Shown piece by piece: positions 36,117-47,754 of a stretch of DNA of 64,000 nucleotides. The stretch is taken from positions 3,582,001-3,646,000 of the forward strand of contig NZ_CP029552.1 of assembly GCF_003173775.1 (NCBI RefSeq). Direction: 5' to 3'. The DNA is from Methylobacterium sp. 17Sr1-1. GTDB lineage: Bacteria > Pseudomonadota > Alphaproteobacteria > Rhizobiales > Beijerinckiaceae. Under the pieces are notes generated by a model, which saw only the letters and a program-made list of their open reading frames with translations, made no database searches and was not told the DNA's origin. Position 1 is the first letter of the stretch. Each line of letters starts with the position of its first letter. Both the position numbers and the translations under genes were made by a program.

Positions 36117-36608
36117 GGCGTGTCCTCCTGATGTGTCGTGCGGGATAGGCGAGTGCGCCGAGGCGCGCGGGGTCGTCTCCCGGCCGGCGCCTTCGTCGGG
36201 CGCCGATCGGAATGGGAACGCTCAAGGTTGGGGTCGTGATCCCGCTGGGAGTGGCGGGAAGATCGAAACTACGTGCCTGTCAAACAGACCGGCGTGACGC
36301 AGACGATATCGAAAGAAGCGCGGGTTTCCCCTCTCCCCGCGGGCGGGGAGAGGACTTCATCGACCTTGTCGTCGATGAAGTGAGCCCGAAGGGCGAGGGT
36401 GAGGGGGTCTCGACGAATGAGACTCTTTCGGAAACACCCCCTCACCCTTGGGTCGATCCCCAAGGGATCGATGCGCCGCCTCGCTTTGGTGACGACAAGG
36501 TCACCAAAGCCCTCTCCCCGCCCGCGGGGAGAGGTGAGATGCTCACCCTCGGCGAGAACGCCCGGAAGCGAGGCGGGGCGATTGCCGCCCCACCCCGAAG
36601 TCATCGCC
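36117..36608. other. gene-free interval between lpdA and maeB
   Basis: No gene is seen. The right part is wholly taken by the multi-hairpin element at 36330-36534. The left 200 bases form the presumed maeB promoter region, without a motif I can name. Confidence 0.6.
36330..36534. repeat. modular multi-hairpin element with complementary loops
   Basis: The outer arms (36330-36353 / 36511-36534) are exact inverted 24-bp copies of a CCTCTCCCCGC-type palindrome. Next to each is an 11-bp perfect hairpin of different stem sequence: ACTTCATCGAC with loop CTTGTC (36354-36381), and GCTTTGGTGAC with loop GACAAG (36483-36510). The two loops are exact complements. Inner arms AGGGTGAGGGGGT (36396-36408) and its complement (36436-36448) and a CCCTTGGG / CCCAAGGG hairpin complete it. 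Confidence 0.8.
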
Positions 36609-38441
36609 TCAATGCGCCTTCTTCTTCGGCATGTAGAGGTCGGTGATCGTGCCCTCGAAGGCCTCGGCCGCCATGCCGACCGTCTCCGACAGGGTCGGGT
36701 GCGGGTGGATGGTGAGCCCAATATCCTCCGCATCCGCCCCCATCTCGATGGCGAGCGCGGCCTCCGCGATCAGGTCGCCGGCCGAGGGGCCGACGATGCC
36801 GCAGCCGACGATGCGGTTCGATTCCTCGTCGAACAGCACCTTGGTCAGACCCTCGTCGCGCCCGAGCGACAGCGAGCGGCCGCTCGCCGCCCAGGGGAAG
36901 ACGCCCTTGCCGACCTTGATGCCCTTCGCCTTGGCCTCGGTCTCCGAGAGGCCGACCCAGGCCACCTCCGGATCGGTGTAGGCCACCGACGGAATCACCT
37001 TGGCGTCGAAGAACGAGTTCTTGCCGGCCGCCGCCTCCGCGGCGACCTTGCCCTCGTGCACCGCCTTGTGGGCGAGCATCGGCTGGCCGACCACGTCGCC
37101 GATGGCGAAGATGTGCGGCGCCGTCGTGCGCATCTGCTTGTCGACCGGGATGAAGCCCCGCTCGTCCACCGCGACGCCGGCGGCCTCGGCGCCGATCAGC
37201 TTGCCGTTGGGACGGCGGCCGACCGAGACCAGGATCTTGTCGAAGGTGTCGGTCGCCGGGGCCGAGCCGCCCTCGAACGTCACCTTGAGGCCTTCCGGCA
37301 GCGCCTCGACGGCCGTGACCTTGGCCTTGAGGTGGATCGCCTCGTACTGCTTCGAGATCCGCTTGAACAGCGGTGTGACGATGTCCTTGTCGGCACCGGG
37401 GATGATCTGGTCCATCAGCTCGACGATGGTCACCTTGGACCCGAGCGCGTGGTAGACCGTCGCCATCTCGAGGCCGATGATGCCGCCGCCGACGACGAGG
37501 AGGCGCTTCGGCACCCCGTCGAGTTCCAGCGCCCCGGTCGAGTCGATCACCCGCGGATCGTCATGCGGGATGAACGGCATCTTGATCGGCTCGGAACCGG
37601 CCGCGATGACCGCGTTGTCGAAGCCGACGATCGTCTTCTTGCCCTCGTGCTCGACCTCGATCTGGTGCGGGCTGACGAAGCGGGCGGTGCCCGTCACCAC
37701 CGTCACCTTGCGCTGCTTGGCCAGGCCCCCGAGGCCGCCGGTCAGGCGCTTGACCACGCCCTCCTTCCAGCTGCGGAGCTGATCGATGTCGATCTGGGGC
37801 GCGGCGAAGCTGATGCCGTGCGAGGCCATCGCCTGGCTCTCGTCGATCACCTTGGCGGCGTGGAGCAGGGCCTTCGAGGGGATGCAGCCGACATTGAGGC
37901 ACACCCCGCCGAGGCTCGGCCAGCGCTCGACCAGGATCACCTTCTTGCCGAGGTCGGCGGCGCGGAACGCCGCCGTGTAGCCGCCGGGACCGGCGCCGAG
38001 CACCAGCACCTCGGCCCGCATCTCCTCGCCGGAGACCGGGGCCGCGCCCTTCGGGGCCGGCGCCGCGGACGCACCCTGCCCGCCGGCGGTGGCGGGCGAG
38101 CCGTAGCCGGCCTGGCCCGTTCCCGCCGCGAGCGGCGAGCCGCCGGCCGCTGCGGGAGCCGGAGCGGCCTTGTCGGCGACCGCGGGCTTCGCGGCGCCGG
38201 CCGCGGCCGCACCCTCCAGCACCAGCAGCAGGTCGCCTTCCGTGACCTTGTCGCCGGGTTTGACCTTCACCTCCACGACCTTGCCGGCCACGGAGGAGGG
38301 GACGTCCATGGTCGCCTTGTCGGATTCCAGGACGACGATGGTCTCGTCGACCGCGATCGTGTCGCCGGCCTTGACCAGCACCTCGATCACCGGAACGTTC
38401 TTGAAGTCGCCGATGTCCGGCAGACGGACTTCGTTGCTCAT
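36609..38441 (-). CDS. lpdA: dihydrolipoyl dehydrogenase (E3) with N-terminal lipoyl domain
   Basis: A 610-residue E3. Residues 1-78 are a lipoyl domain with Lys42 in LESDKATMDVP. An Ala/Pro/Gly linker (79-138) leads to the FAD domain (GAGPGGYTAA, about 149-158), with the redox disulfide Cys181-Cys186 in GGVCLNVGCIPSK and the C-terminal active-site HxxxxE region (HPHPTLSETV). It re-oxidises lipoamide for the pyruvate dehydrogenase complex, whose other parts are encoded just upstream. A lipoyl domain on E3 is known but not universal. Confidence 0.95.
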   Translation of the reverse strand: MSNEVRLPDIGDFKNVPVIEVLVKAGDTIAVDETIVVLESDKATMDVPSSVAGKVVEVKVKPGDKVTEGDLLLVLEGAAAAGAAKPAVADKAAPAPAAAGGSPLAAGTGQAGYGSPATAGGQGASAAPAPKGAAPVSGEEMRAEVLVLGAGPGGYTAAFRAADLGKKVILVERWPSLGGVCLNVGCIPSKALLHAAKVIDESQAMASHGISFAAPQIDIDQLRSWKEGVVKRLTGGLGGLAKQRKVTVVTGTARFVSPHQIEVEHEGKKTIVGFDNAVIAAGSEPIKMPFIPHDDPRVIDSTGALELDGVPKRLLVVGGGIIGLEMATVYHALGSKVTIVELMDQIIPGADKDIVTPLFKRISKQYEAIHLKAKVTAVEALPEGLKVTFEGGSAPATDTFDKILVSVGRRPNGKLIGAEAAGVAVDERGFIPVDKQMRTTAPHIFAIGDVVGQPMLAHKAVHEGKVAAEAAAGKNSFFDAKVIPSVAYTDPEVAWVGLSETEAKAKGIKVGKGVFPWAASGRSLSLGRDEGLTKVLFDEESNRIVGCGIVGPSAGDLIAEAALAIEMGADAEDIGLTIHPHPTLSETVGMAAEAFEGTITDLYMPKKKAH

Positions 38442-38470
38442 CGGATCACCTCGTTACTCTGGTCTCGACG

Positions 38471-39778
38471 TCAGACGACGAGGCGCCGGACGTCCTCGAG
38501 GACGTGGGCGAGGTGGCGGGTGAAGCGCGCAGCCAGCGCGCCGTCGATCACGCGGTGGTCGTAGGAGACCGAGAGCGGCAGCATCAGCCGCGGCTTGAAC
38601 TCGGAGCCGTTCCACACCGGCGCCATCTTGGAGCGCACGACGCCCAGGATCGCGACCTCGGGGGCGTTGACGAGCGGCGTGAAGCCGGTGCCGCCGATGC
38701 CGCCGAGCGACGAGATCGTGAAGGTGGCGCCCTGCATGTCGCCGCTGCCGAGCTTGCCGTCGCGGGCCTTCTTCGACAGCGAGCCCAGCTCCTGGCTGAT
38801 CTCGACGATGCCCTTGCGGTCGGCATCCTTGACCACCGGGACGACGAGGCCGTCCGGCGTGTCGACGGCGACGCCGATGTTGTAGAATTTTTTCAGGATC
38901 AGCGCGTCCTTCTCGGGGTTCAGCGACGAGTTGAACTCCGGGTGCTGGCGCAGGGCCGAGACCGCGGCCTTGATCAGGAACGACAGCAGGGTGACGCGGT
39001 AGCCCTTGTCCTTCCCGGCGGTGTCGAGCTCCTTGCGGTAGGCGTCGGTCTCGGTGATGTCCGACTCGTCCGAATGGGTGACGAGCGGCACGTTGAGCCA
39101 GGCGCGGTGCAGGTGCGGGCCGGAGATCTTCTTGATCCGCGGCAGCGGCCGGACCTCGGTCGGGCCGAACTTCGAGAAGTCGACCGCCGGGATCTCCGGG
39201 ATGCCCATGCCGCCGGTGGGCGCGCCCGCGGCCGGCGCGGAAGCGGGGGCGGCGGAGCGCACCAGCGAGCCCTTCACGTCCTCCTTGGTGATCCGGCCCT
39301 TCTCGCCCGAGCCCTTGATCCCCGTGAGGTCGACGCCGAGCTCGCGGGCGAGACGCCGCACGGCGGGGCTCGCATGCACGTTCGAGAAGTCCGGCGCGGA
39401 CGAGGCCGGCGCGGAGACCGGGGGAGCGGCGGGCTTCGCCGGATCCGGCTCCTGCTTCGGCATCAGGGCGGCGGTGTCGGCGGCGGGGGCCGCACCGGCG
39501 CTCGGGGTCGCGGCGGCCGCGGCGGCGGGCGCCTTCTCCTCGCCCTCGCCCTTCAGCAGCAGGACCGCGCTGCCCTCGCTCACCTTGTCGCCGACCTTGA
39601 CCAGGATCTTCTCGATCACGCCGGCCGACGGGGAGGGCACCTCCATCGTCGCCTTGTCGGATTCGAGCGACACGATCGGGTCCTCGGCCCCGATGGTGTC
39701 ACCCTCCTTCACCAGGATCTCGATGATCGGGATGTCCTTGAAATCGCCGATATCGGGGATCTTCACTTCGATCGACAC
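38471..39778 (-). CDS. aceF: pyruvate dehydrogenase complex dihydrolipoyllysine acetyltransferase (E2)
   Basis: A 435-residue E2. It has one lipoyl domain (Lys42 in LESDKATMEVP), an Ala/Pro linker, an E3/E1-binding domain (VHASPAVRRLARELGVDL, about 155-172) and the acetyltransferase core with catalytic SYDHRVIDG (His about 408). I chose the GTG at 39778, which has GGGAG upstream and gives the homologous N-terminus MSIEVKIPDIG; an upstream ATG adds 22 odd residues. It follows aceE by 212 bases and precedes lpdA by 29 bases. Confidence 0.94.
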   Translation of the reverse strand: MSIEVKIPDIGDFKDIPIIEILVKEGDTIGAEDPIVSLESDKATMEVPSPSAGVIEKILVKVGDKVSEGSAVLLLKGEGEEKAPAAAAAATPSAGAAPAADTAALMPKQEPDPAKPAAPPVSAPASSAPDFSNVHASPAVRRLARELGVDLTGIKGSGEKGRITKEDVKGSLVRSAAPASAPAAGAPTGGMGIPEIPAVDFSKFGPTEVRPLPRIKKISGPHLHRAWLNVPLVTHSDESDITETDAYRKELDTAGKDKGYRVTLLSFLIKAAVSALRQHPEFNSSLNPEKDALILKKFYNIGVAVDTPDGLVVPVVKDADRKGIVEISQELGSLSKKARDGKLGSGDMQGATFTISSLGGIGGTGFTPLVNAPEVAILGVVRSKMAPVWNGSEFKPRLMLPLSVSYDHRVIDGALAARFTRHLAHVLEDVRRLVV

Positions 39779-39830
39779 TGCGCGCTCTCCCGAATTCTTT
39801 GCTATGCTTGACGCAGATGGGGCGTTTTCC

Positions 39831-39854
39831 GACGACGTGGACACCGGTTCGTCG
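39831..39854. repeat. second copy of dispersed intergenic repeat
   Basis: The reverse complement of this 24-base segment matches 23698-23721 with three differences (core CGACGAACCGGT). It lies in the aceE-aceF gap. A partial CTCCCGCGATACGGGAG palindrome follows near 39950, so the gap has collected repeat fragments. Confidence 0.55.
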
Positions 39855-39990
39855 CAGGAAACGCGGGTACATCAAAGGTCTGGAGCCGTGCTCGACGGTA
39901 CTGCGGTCGGGCGCCGCTCCGGCAGGTGACGGGCGCGCAAGGCCGTCCCCTCCCGCGATACGGGAGAGGAGGCCTCGCGGCGGGTCGTCG

Positions 39991-42648
<2,658 letters not shown>

Positions 42649-42869
42649 GTTATCCTCCCTAAGGTCATACTCGATCGGCGGGTCGAGCTGCCGCAGGCGT
42701 CAGCATTGTTCGTGCCACCGCTATGCTTCCGCAACCCGACTGATATTGCAAGGGTTTAGCTCATCCGGCGGCGGCCGATGTTCTGAGCATCCGCATCATC
42801 CGCGCCGTTGCAGTGCGGAAACCCGGAACCGCCGCGGGGCCCGACAAACATCACGGCTTCGCGCCGTCT

Positions 42870-43139
42870 TCAAGATTCGGATTTGGTCGTGGGGGGCGTC
42901 GATCCCCCGAAGCCCTGTTGGAACATCTTGAGGAACATGTTCTGCATCTGGTCCGCGCCCTGGGGGAAGGCAGTGAACCAGCTGCGCATGATCGCGTCGG
43001 GCGAGAAGCGATCCATCTCGGCCATCATGCGCCGCTCGACCTCGGCCATCACCGCCGCCTGGAGCGGCTCGACATTGGGAAGACCAACGAATTGGCGTGC
43101 CTCGACCGGGGTGCAATCGACCTCGACGCGGAACTTCAT
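42870..43139 (-). CDS. DUF6489 family protein
   Basis: An 89-residue soluble protein (MKFRVEVDCTPVEARQFVGL, then PNVEPLQAAVMAEVERRMMAEMD). This N-terminal 'VEVDCTPEEAR.F.GLPDV' pattern marks a small family found in alphaproteobacteria and annotated as DUF6489; its function is unknown. The C-terminal part is Met/Gln/Phe-rich and could bind a hydrophobic partner. It lies about 220 bases upstream of aceE on the same strand. Confidence 0.75.
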   Translation of the reverse strand: MKFRVEVDCTPVEARQFVGLPNVEPLQAAVMAEVERRMMAEMDRFSPDAIMRSWFTAFPQGADQMQNMFLKMFQQGFGGSTPPTTKSES

Positions 43140-43348
43140 CGCATACTTCCTTACTCGGCCCCCGCATCGAGCTTAGAGCACCTTTTGACCCGTGTGGGAA
43201 CCGGGCCGGCCGCAAAAAAATGCGGTGATATCAAGGACCTAGTCTGACAAGACGGAAGTGGCCGCACGTGACGCGGCCGCTCTGGTTTCTACGACGAAGG
43301 TCGTATGCGCCCCCTCGGCGATTCCGAGACCGTTGTAAAGCCGCATTG

Positions 43349-44326
43349 TTACGGGTCGGCCATTCTGTAACCCGGACCGGTCAACGACTCGGCCGCTCCG
43401 GGCTCGGCCCCCCGCGATCCTGCGACCCAGGGCGCCGCCGCGAGCCGGCGCTCCAGGAACGCCACCAGGGCCGTGACCCGGGCCGGCCGGGCGGTGCCCG
43501 GCGGCATCAGCAGGTTGAGCCCGACCGATGGCGGGGACCAGCCCGGCATCACCCGTTCGAGCCGCCCGGCGCGCAGGTCGTCCCAGACCAGGAAGTCGGG
43601 CTGCACCGCGAGGCCCAGGCCCGCCCGCAAGGCCGGCGTCAGCGCGTCGGCGTTGTTCGCCCGTAAGCGCCCGGCGGGCGTCACCGTCGCCTCTGCGCCG
43701 GTCGCGTCGTGGAAGTGCCAGCGCTCCGGGTTCGGCAGGTAGGCGTAGCCGAGGCAGGCATGGGCCGAGAGGTCGCGCGGGTGCTCCGGTCGTCCGGCCC
43801 GGTCGAGATAGGCGGGGGCGGCGACGAGCGAGCGGCCGACGGCGCAGAGGCGGCGCAGGCGCAGGCTCGAATCGGCGAGCGCCGCGATGCGAAGGCCCAA
43901 GTCGAAGCCGTCGCCGACGAGGTCGACCTGCGCGTCGCTCAGGTGGAGGTCGACGGCGACCTCCGGATGCGCGGCGAGGAAGTCGGGCAGGAGCGGCGCC
44001 ACGTGGGCGAGACCGAACGACATCGGGGCGGCGAGGCGCACCAGGCCCCGGGGCGTCGTGGATTGCGCCAGGGCCTCGGCCTCCGCCGCCTCGCCCGCCG
44101 CCAGGATGCGGGCGGCGCCGTCGAGAGCGAGGCGCCCGGCCTCGGTCAGCGCCAGGCGCCGGGAGGTGCGGTGCAGCAGCGCCGCGCCCAGGCGCCGCTC
44201 GAGCCGGCTCACCGCCTTCGAGACGGTCGCCTTCGACAGGCCGAGCTCGGTCGCGGCGCGGGAGAACGACGCGGTCTGCGCCACCCGGGCGAAGATCGCC
44301 CAGGCCTCGAAATCGGGCAGCGCCAT
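43349..44326 (-). CDS. LysR family transcriptional regulator
   Basis: A 325-residue LTTR. Its helix-turn-helix ([39 protein letters not shown]) is of the subgroup with 'SxxAVSRLE..LG..LL.RTTR', often controlling nearby oxidoreductases in response to quinone-type or electrophile stress. The ATG at 44326 gives a standard N-terminus; an upstream GTG/ATG adds 19 residues. It is divergent from the ring-cleaving dioxygenase gene, with 129 bases between starts holding a dyad. Confidence 0.9.
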   Translation of the reverse strand: MALPDFEAWAIFARVAQTASFSRAATELGLSKATVSKAVSRLERRLGAALLHRTSRRLALTEAGRLALDGAARILAAGEAAEAEALAQSTTPRGLVRLAAPMSFGLAHVAPLLPDFLAAHPEVAVDLHLSDAQVDLVGDGFDLGLRIAALADSSLRLRRLCAVGRSLVAAPAYLDRAGRPEHPRDLSAHACLGYAYLPNPERWHFHDATGAEATVTPAGRLRANNADALTPALRAGLGLAVQPDFLVWDDLRAGRLERVMPGWSPPSVGLNLLMPPGTARPARVTALVAFLERRLAAAPWVAGSRGAEPGAAESLTGPGYRMADP

Positions 44327-44376
44327 GAGCCGTGTCCGGAAACGATGGGTTTCGATTGTTTCTATTTCTGGCCGCC

Positions 44377-44398
44377 AGGGCAACCCCTAGATTGCCCT
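44377..44398. promoter_or_regulatory. dyad operator between LysR gene and dioxygenase
   Basis: AGGGCAA and TTGCCCT form a perfect 7-bp inverted repeat around 8 bases, midway between the divergent starts. A second dyad, GAAAC-N5-GTTTC, lies nearer the regulator (44339-44353). Both positions fit LysR binding. Confidence 0.5.
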
Positions 44399-44455
44399 CA
44401 TCGCGGCGATGCCGGCAGCCTCCCCCGCCGGCCCGCCCACCGGGAGTTCCCGACC

Positions 44456-45403
44456 ATGACCACCACCACGACCAAAGCCGTCTCCGCGGGCCTGCACCAC
44501 GTCACTGCCATCTCGGGCCCGGCGCGCCGCAACCTCGACTTCTATACCCGCGTCCTCGGGCTGCGCCTCGTGAAGAAGACCGTCAACTTCGACGATCCGG
44601 GCACCTACCACCTGTATTACGGCGACGCGGACGGCGCGCCCGGCACGATCCTGACCTTCTTCCCGTGGGAGCACGTCGCCCCCGGCCGGGTCGGGGTCGG
44701 GCAGACCGAGGAGACGGCGTTCCGGGTACCGGCGGGCTCGATCGGCTACTGGACGCACCGCCTGGTCGCGGCCGGCATCGCCTTCGAGGCGCCCGCCAAG
44801 GTCTTCGGCGAGACGGTGCTGCCGTTCCGCGATCCCGATGGGATGCGGCTCGCCCTGGTCGGCGTCGCCGGCGCCGAGGCCGAGCCGGCCTGGGGCGGGT
44901 CGGAGGTGCCGGCCGAGCACGCGGTGCGGGGTTTCCACGGGGTGACCCTCATGCTGCGGGAGGCTGCGCCGACCGCCCGGGTGCTCACGGAGGTGTTCGG
45001 CTGGACCGAGACGGGACGGGAGAGCACGCTCACCCGGTACACCGGCACGGCCGGGCTCGGCGGCCACGTCACCCTGCGGGAGGTCGGCGACTTCCTGCCC
45101 GGCCGCTCCGGCGGCGGTTCGGTCCACCACATCGCCTTCCGGGCCGCCGACGACGCAGGCCAGGGCGCGATGGCGGAGCGCGCCGGGGCGCTGGGCCTCC
45201 AGGTGACCGAGCAGCGCGACCGCAACTACTTCCGCTCGGTCTACTTCCGCGAGCCCGGCGGCGTGCTGTTCGAGATCGCCACCGACGCGCCGGGCTTTGC
45301 CGCCGACGAGCCGGCCGAGGCCTTGGGCGAGGCGCTGAAGCTGCCGGCCTTCCTCGAGCCGCACCGGGCCGAGATCGAGCGGGTGCTGCCGGCGCTGGCG
45401 TGA
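44456..45403 (+). CDS. ring-cleaving dioxygenase of the VOC/glyoxalase family
   Basis: A 315-residue protein with two vicinal-oxygen-chelate domains (about 10-145 and 155-290). The first opens GLHHVTAISGPARRNLDFYT with His near residue 15; the second has RGFHGVTLML and GGSVHHIAFRAADD; a Glu lies in PGGVLFEIATDAPGF. This is the MhqO/YkcA-like group, linked in Bacillus to hydroquinone and quinone detoxification. The ATG follows CGGGAG. A terminator lies 40 bases after the stop. Confidence 0.88.
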   Translation: MTTTTTKAVSAGLHHVTAISGPARRNLDFYTRVLGLRLVKKTVNFDDPGTYHLYYGDADGAPGTILTFFPWEHVAPGRVGVGQTEETAFRVPAGSIGYWTHRLVAAGIAFEAPAKVFGETVLPFRDPDGMRLALVGVAGAEAEPAWGGSEVPAEHAVRGFHGVTLMLREAAPTARVLTEVFGWTETGRESTLTRYTGTAGLGGHVTLREVGDFLPGRSGGGSVHHIAFRAADDAGQGAMAERAGALGLQVTEQRDRNYFRSVYFREPGGVLFEIATDAPGFAADEPAEALGEALKLPAFLEPHRAEIERVLPALA

Positions 45404-45442
45404 GCCGGGACCGGGCGCGGGCCGTGGAGGCCCGGGCCACAC

Positions 45443-45483
45443 TGGAGCGGCGCCCGAGCGGGCACCGCTCCATCTTTTTGTTT
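45443..45483 (+). terminator. intrinsic terminator behind dioxygenase gene
   Basis: GGAGCGG-c-GCCC and GGGC-a-CCGCTCC form a GC-rich stem, followed by CATCTTTTTGTTT. This is a good rho-independent terminator on the plus strand. Confidence 0.8.
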
Positions 45484-45615
45484 CCCCTGCAACTTCCGCG
45501 ACGGACCGGTATCCGCGCCCTCGCACGACACTCCCGATGCCGTCCGAGCGTGGTAACCATCGGTTAAGCAAACATGGTTACCCAATTCTTCCTGGATTTC
45601 TGGGAAGCTCGGGTC

Positions 45616-46524
45616 ATGGTGGATCAGAACGACGTTGCCGGCGCGCCGGCTCCGGCCGGTGCGGCGGCTGCCCCGGTCGGTGCGGCGCCCGGCCCGGCCC
45701 AGGGGCCGGCCAAGCCCAAGTTTGGCGGCCTCCCCGGATTGCCGAAGCTGAAGACGACGACCCTCGCCGGGCTCCTCTGCGCGGCCTGCCTCGGCGCGCT
45801 GGCGGGCGGCGGCACGGTGGCGCTGATGGGGGCCATCCAGGGGACTGGCTCCGGCATCCCGCAGGCCGAGTGGACGCGTCTCAGCGGGCGGGTCGAGGCC
45901 GGCACCGCCGAATCCGCCCGGCTCGCCACCGACCTGTCGCTCCTGCGCGACCGGACGATCCAGGCCCACGATTCCGCCGACAAGGGCCGCGCCGAGGCCG
46001 GCGCCCGCCTGGGCCAGATCGCCGAGCGCCTGGATCGGTTGCAGCGCCAGGACGGCGACCTCGCCGGCAAGGTCGCGGCCGTGGCCGAGCGCCTGGCCGC
46101 TCTCGCCGAGCGCCAGGAGCATGCCGACCGCGACCAGGCGGTCCGCCTCGCCGCGCTGATCGACAAGCTGGAGAAGCGCCAGGGCGCGGCGCCGGTCGCC
46201 GCGGTTCCGGTCGCCCCGAACCCGGCGCCGACGGCGGCGGCTCCCGCGGTGACCCCGAAGCACGTCGCGGCCGCGGAGCCGGTCCTGACCGGCAGCCTCC
46301 CCGACAAGCCGGCGGCCGCGGCCAAGCCGGGCACCATCGAGGGCTGGGTGCTGCGCGACGTCTATGACGGGATGGCGATGATCGAGAACCGCAATCGACG
46401 CCTCGTCGAGGTCGGCCCGGGCGATACGCTGCCGGGAGCCGGTCGCGTCGAGGCGATCGAGCGCCGCGGCAGGTCCTGGGTCGTGGTGACCAGCAAAGGG
46501 ATAATCACCCCGCAGGCCTGGTAG
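45616..46524 (+). CDS. hypothetical single-pass membrane protein with coiled coil
   Basis: About 302 residues from the ATG at 45616 (GGGAAG upstream); an ATG at 45574 in the same frame is possible but has no ribosome-binding site. An Ala/Pro-rich N-tail (1-46) precedes one membrane helix (about 49-74). Then comes a long charged helical region (about 90-190, RLGQIAERLDRLQRQDGDL) likely to be coiled coil. An Ala/Pro linker leads to a small C-terminal beta domain (GWVLRDVYDGMAMIENRNRR ... VVVTSKGII). Such proteins are seen in Rhizobiales but I know no function. The C-terminal domain probably lies in the periplasm. Confidence 0.75.
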   Translation: MVDQNDVAGAPAPAGAAAAPVGAAPGPAQGPAKPKFGGLPGLPKLKTTTLAGLLCAACLGALAGGGTVALMGAIQGTGSGIPQAEWTRLSGRVEAGTAESARLATDLSLLRDRTIQAHDSADKGRAEAGARLGQIAERLDRLQRQDGDLAGKVAAVAERLAALAERQEHADRDQAVRLAALIDKLEKRQGAAPVAAVPVAPNPAPTAAAPAVTPKHVAAAEPVLTGSLPDKPAAAAKPGTIEGWVLRDVYDGMAMIENRNRRLVEVGPGDTLPGAGRVEAIERRGRSWVVVTSKGIITPQAW

Positions 46525-46533
46525 GCGCCGCGC

Positions 46534-46725
46534 TCAGGCGGGCTGCAGGGCCGGCGCCGCCTGCCCGGTCGGGGCGGGACCCTGCGCCGGCAGGAAGCCG
46601 GCGGCAGCGCGCCGGCGGCCACGGGCCTTGGCCTCGGTCCGGGCGGCCTTGGTGGGATGGAGAAGCTCGGCGAGGCGTGCGAGGCTCTCGGCGTCGTCGA
46701 GGTTCCGTGACTCGAAATCGGGCAT
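46534..46725 (-). CDS. hypothetical protein (63 aa)
   Basis: A small basic protein: an acidic helical start (MPDFESRNLDDAESLARLAE) followed by a Lys/Arg-rich stretch and a Pro/Ala-rich tail. It has a G-rich ribosome-binding stretch before the ATG at 46725 and is convergent with the coiled-coil protein, stops ten bases apart. I recognise no family. The charge pattern would suit nucleic acid or ribosome contact, but this is speculation. Confidence 0.5.
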   Translation of the reverse strand: MPDFESRNLDDAESLARLAELLHPTKAARTEAKARGRRRAAAGFLPAQGPAPTGQAAPALQPA

Positions 46726-47345
46726 GATTGTCCCCCGGGCGCGCGGCCCGTGGCTGGTGGGGGGTACGCATACTCACGCTTGAGAACCAGTAACGGTGAA
46801 GAACTTGTACAGTTCCGCACCGCGCGTCACGCTGCAAGAAAAAGTTTCGGCCTACCACCCAAAGACGGTATCCGCCCCTTGCAACACTGCCGGAGGGTCT
46901 AACCGCGCGCCGGCATGATCGGCGTGCGGCAACGCACGCCGAGCGTTGTGCGGCGCATGGTGATCGTGCGTGCGTTGCGGTGAAGCGAGGCGGCGCAGCG
47001 CGTCGGACGGCCGCGAATACCGAATCAGTCGTGGCTCGCGACACGCGAAAGCTTATCCGTTCGTGCAGGCCGGCATGCGGCCCGACGCGATCCGGAACCG
47101 CCCCGGCGTCGGGATTCATCGTCGCGACGGGAGGTGACGTCGTCCTCGGACACCGCCGTCGCCCCGCCGCGCACCCCAACCAGGATCCAAGTGAATCGGT
47201 TCCACCGGCCTGGGCAGGTTCGCCCCGGCAGGGAGGGCGACCGGCTGCCCGCGGGATGCGTCCACGGCAGGCCCTGCCATCCGTCGGGAGACGAGCGTTC
47301 TCGACCCTCCGGATCCGCCGGACGGTCGCCCGGCCGTCCCGTATG
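46726..47345. other. gene-free interval with bistable hairpin
   Basis: No credible frame is seen in these 620 bases; the long GC-driven frames have no family features. The notable content is the pair of mutually exclusive stems at 46921-46978. Confidence 0.55.
46921..46978 (+). other. candidate structured RNA with two alternative stems
   Basis: GGCGTGCG and CGCACGCC (46921-46928 / 46933-46940) form an 8-bp stem with a GNRA-type GCAA loop. But GCAACGCACGC (46929-46939), which holds that loop and its 3' arm, is also the exact complement of GCGTGCGTTGC at 46968-46978. The two folds exclude each other, as in attenuators and switches. Strand and transcription are unknown; a DNA-level operator is the alternative. 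Confidence 0.4.
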
Positions 47346-47528
47346 TCAGCCGCGCGATTCCGACGCGGCGCGGGCCGACTGGGCCATGCGGATCAAGTCC
47401 CGCACGGTGAGTTCGTGGTGCTCGGGCGGCTCCGCCTCGGCCGTCCGCGGGGTGGCCTCGCGGGCCAGCACCGTGCGCTGCGTGCGCCGGGTGAGCCCGG
47501 CTCGCCATGCCTGCGCCAACGCTATCAT
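47346..47528 (-). CDS. hypothetical small protein (60 aa)
   Basis: A 60-residue basic protein (MIALAQAWRAGLTRRTQRTV ... HHELTVRDLIRMAQSARAA). A very good ribosome-binding site (GGGAGGGG, five to six bases before the ATG at 47528) supports translation. It is helical with no membrane segment, and I recognise no family. The upstream 200 bases are AT-richer and promoter-like, before the flavoprotein stop. Confidence 0.5.
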   Translation of the reverse strand: MIALAQAWRAGLTRRTQRTVLAREATPRTAEAEPPEHHELTVRDLIRMAQSARAASESRG

Positions 47529-47754
47529 GGGCGCCCCTCCCGTGATCGTTCAATAAAAGCTAACAAACCTTCGCTGTTCGATAAAGTCTTGACAGGACGA
47601 TTGTCGTCACGGCCGGGTCGGCAAGGATTGCCGCCCGGCCTGCCAAGCGCTTGCTGCTGCCTCGTTATTTATGCGAGGGCGATGCGCCGCGGATCGCGAG
47701 AAATCTGTCCTGACCTATGCTGATTCGCGCGCGGCCGACGAAGCAGCCGACGAA

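Noticed and set aside
33912..36131. 739-codon plus-strand frame antisense to malic enzyme
   Set aside because: His/Arg/Asp-rich shadow translation with no domain.
26924..36534. CRISPR array from the repeated GC-rich palindromes
   Set aside because: Copies are inverted pairs at distant loci, not regularly spaced direct repeats with spacers; no cas genes.
47589..47594. TTGACA -35 box
   Set aside because: No matching -10 at 16-18 bases and no gene on that strand downstream.
46980..47723. 247-codon plus-strand frame
   Set aside because: Arg/Pro/Gly-rich with no secondary-structure pattern, overlapping a better small gene on the other strand.
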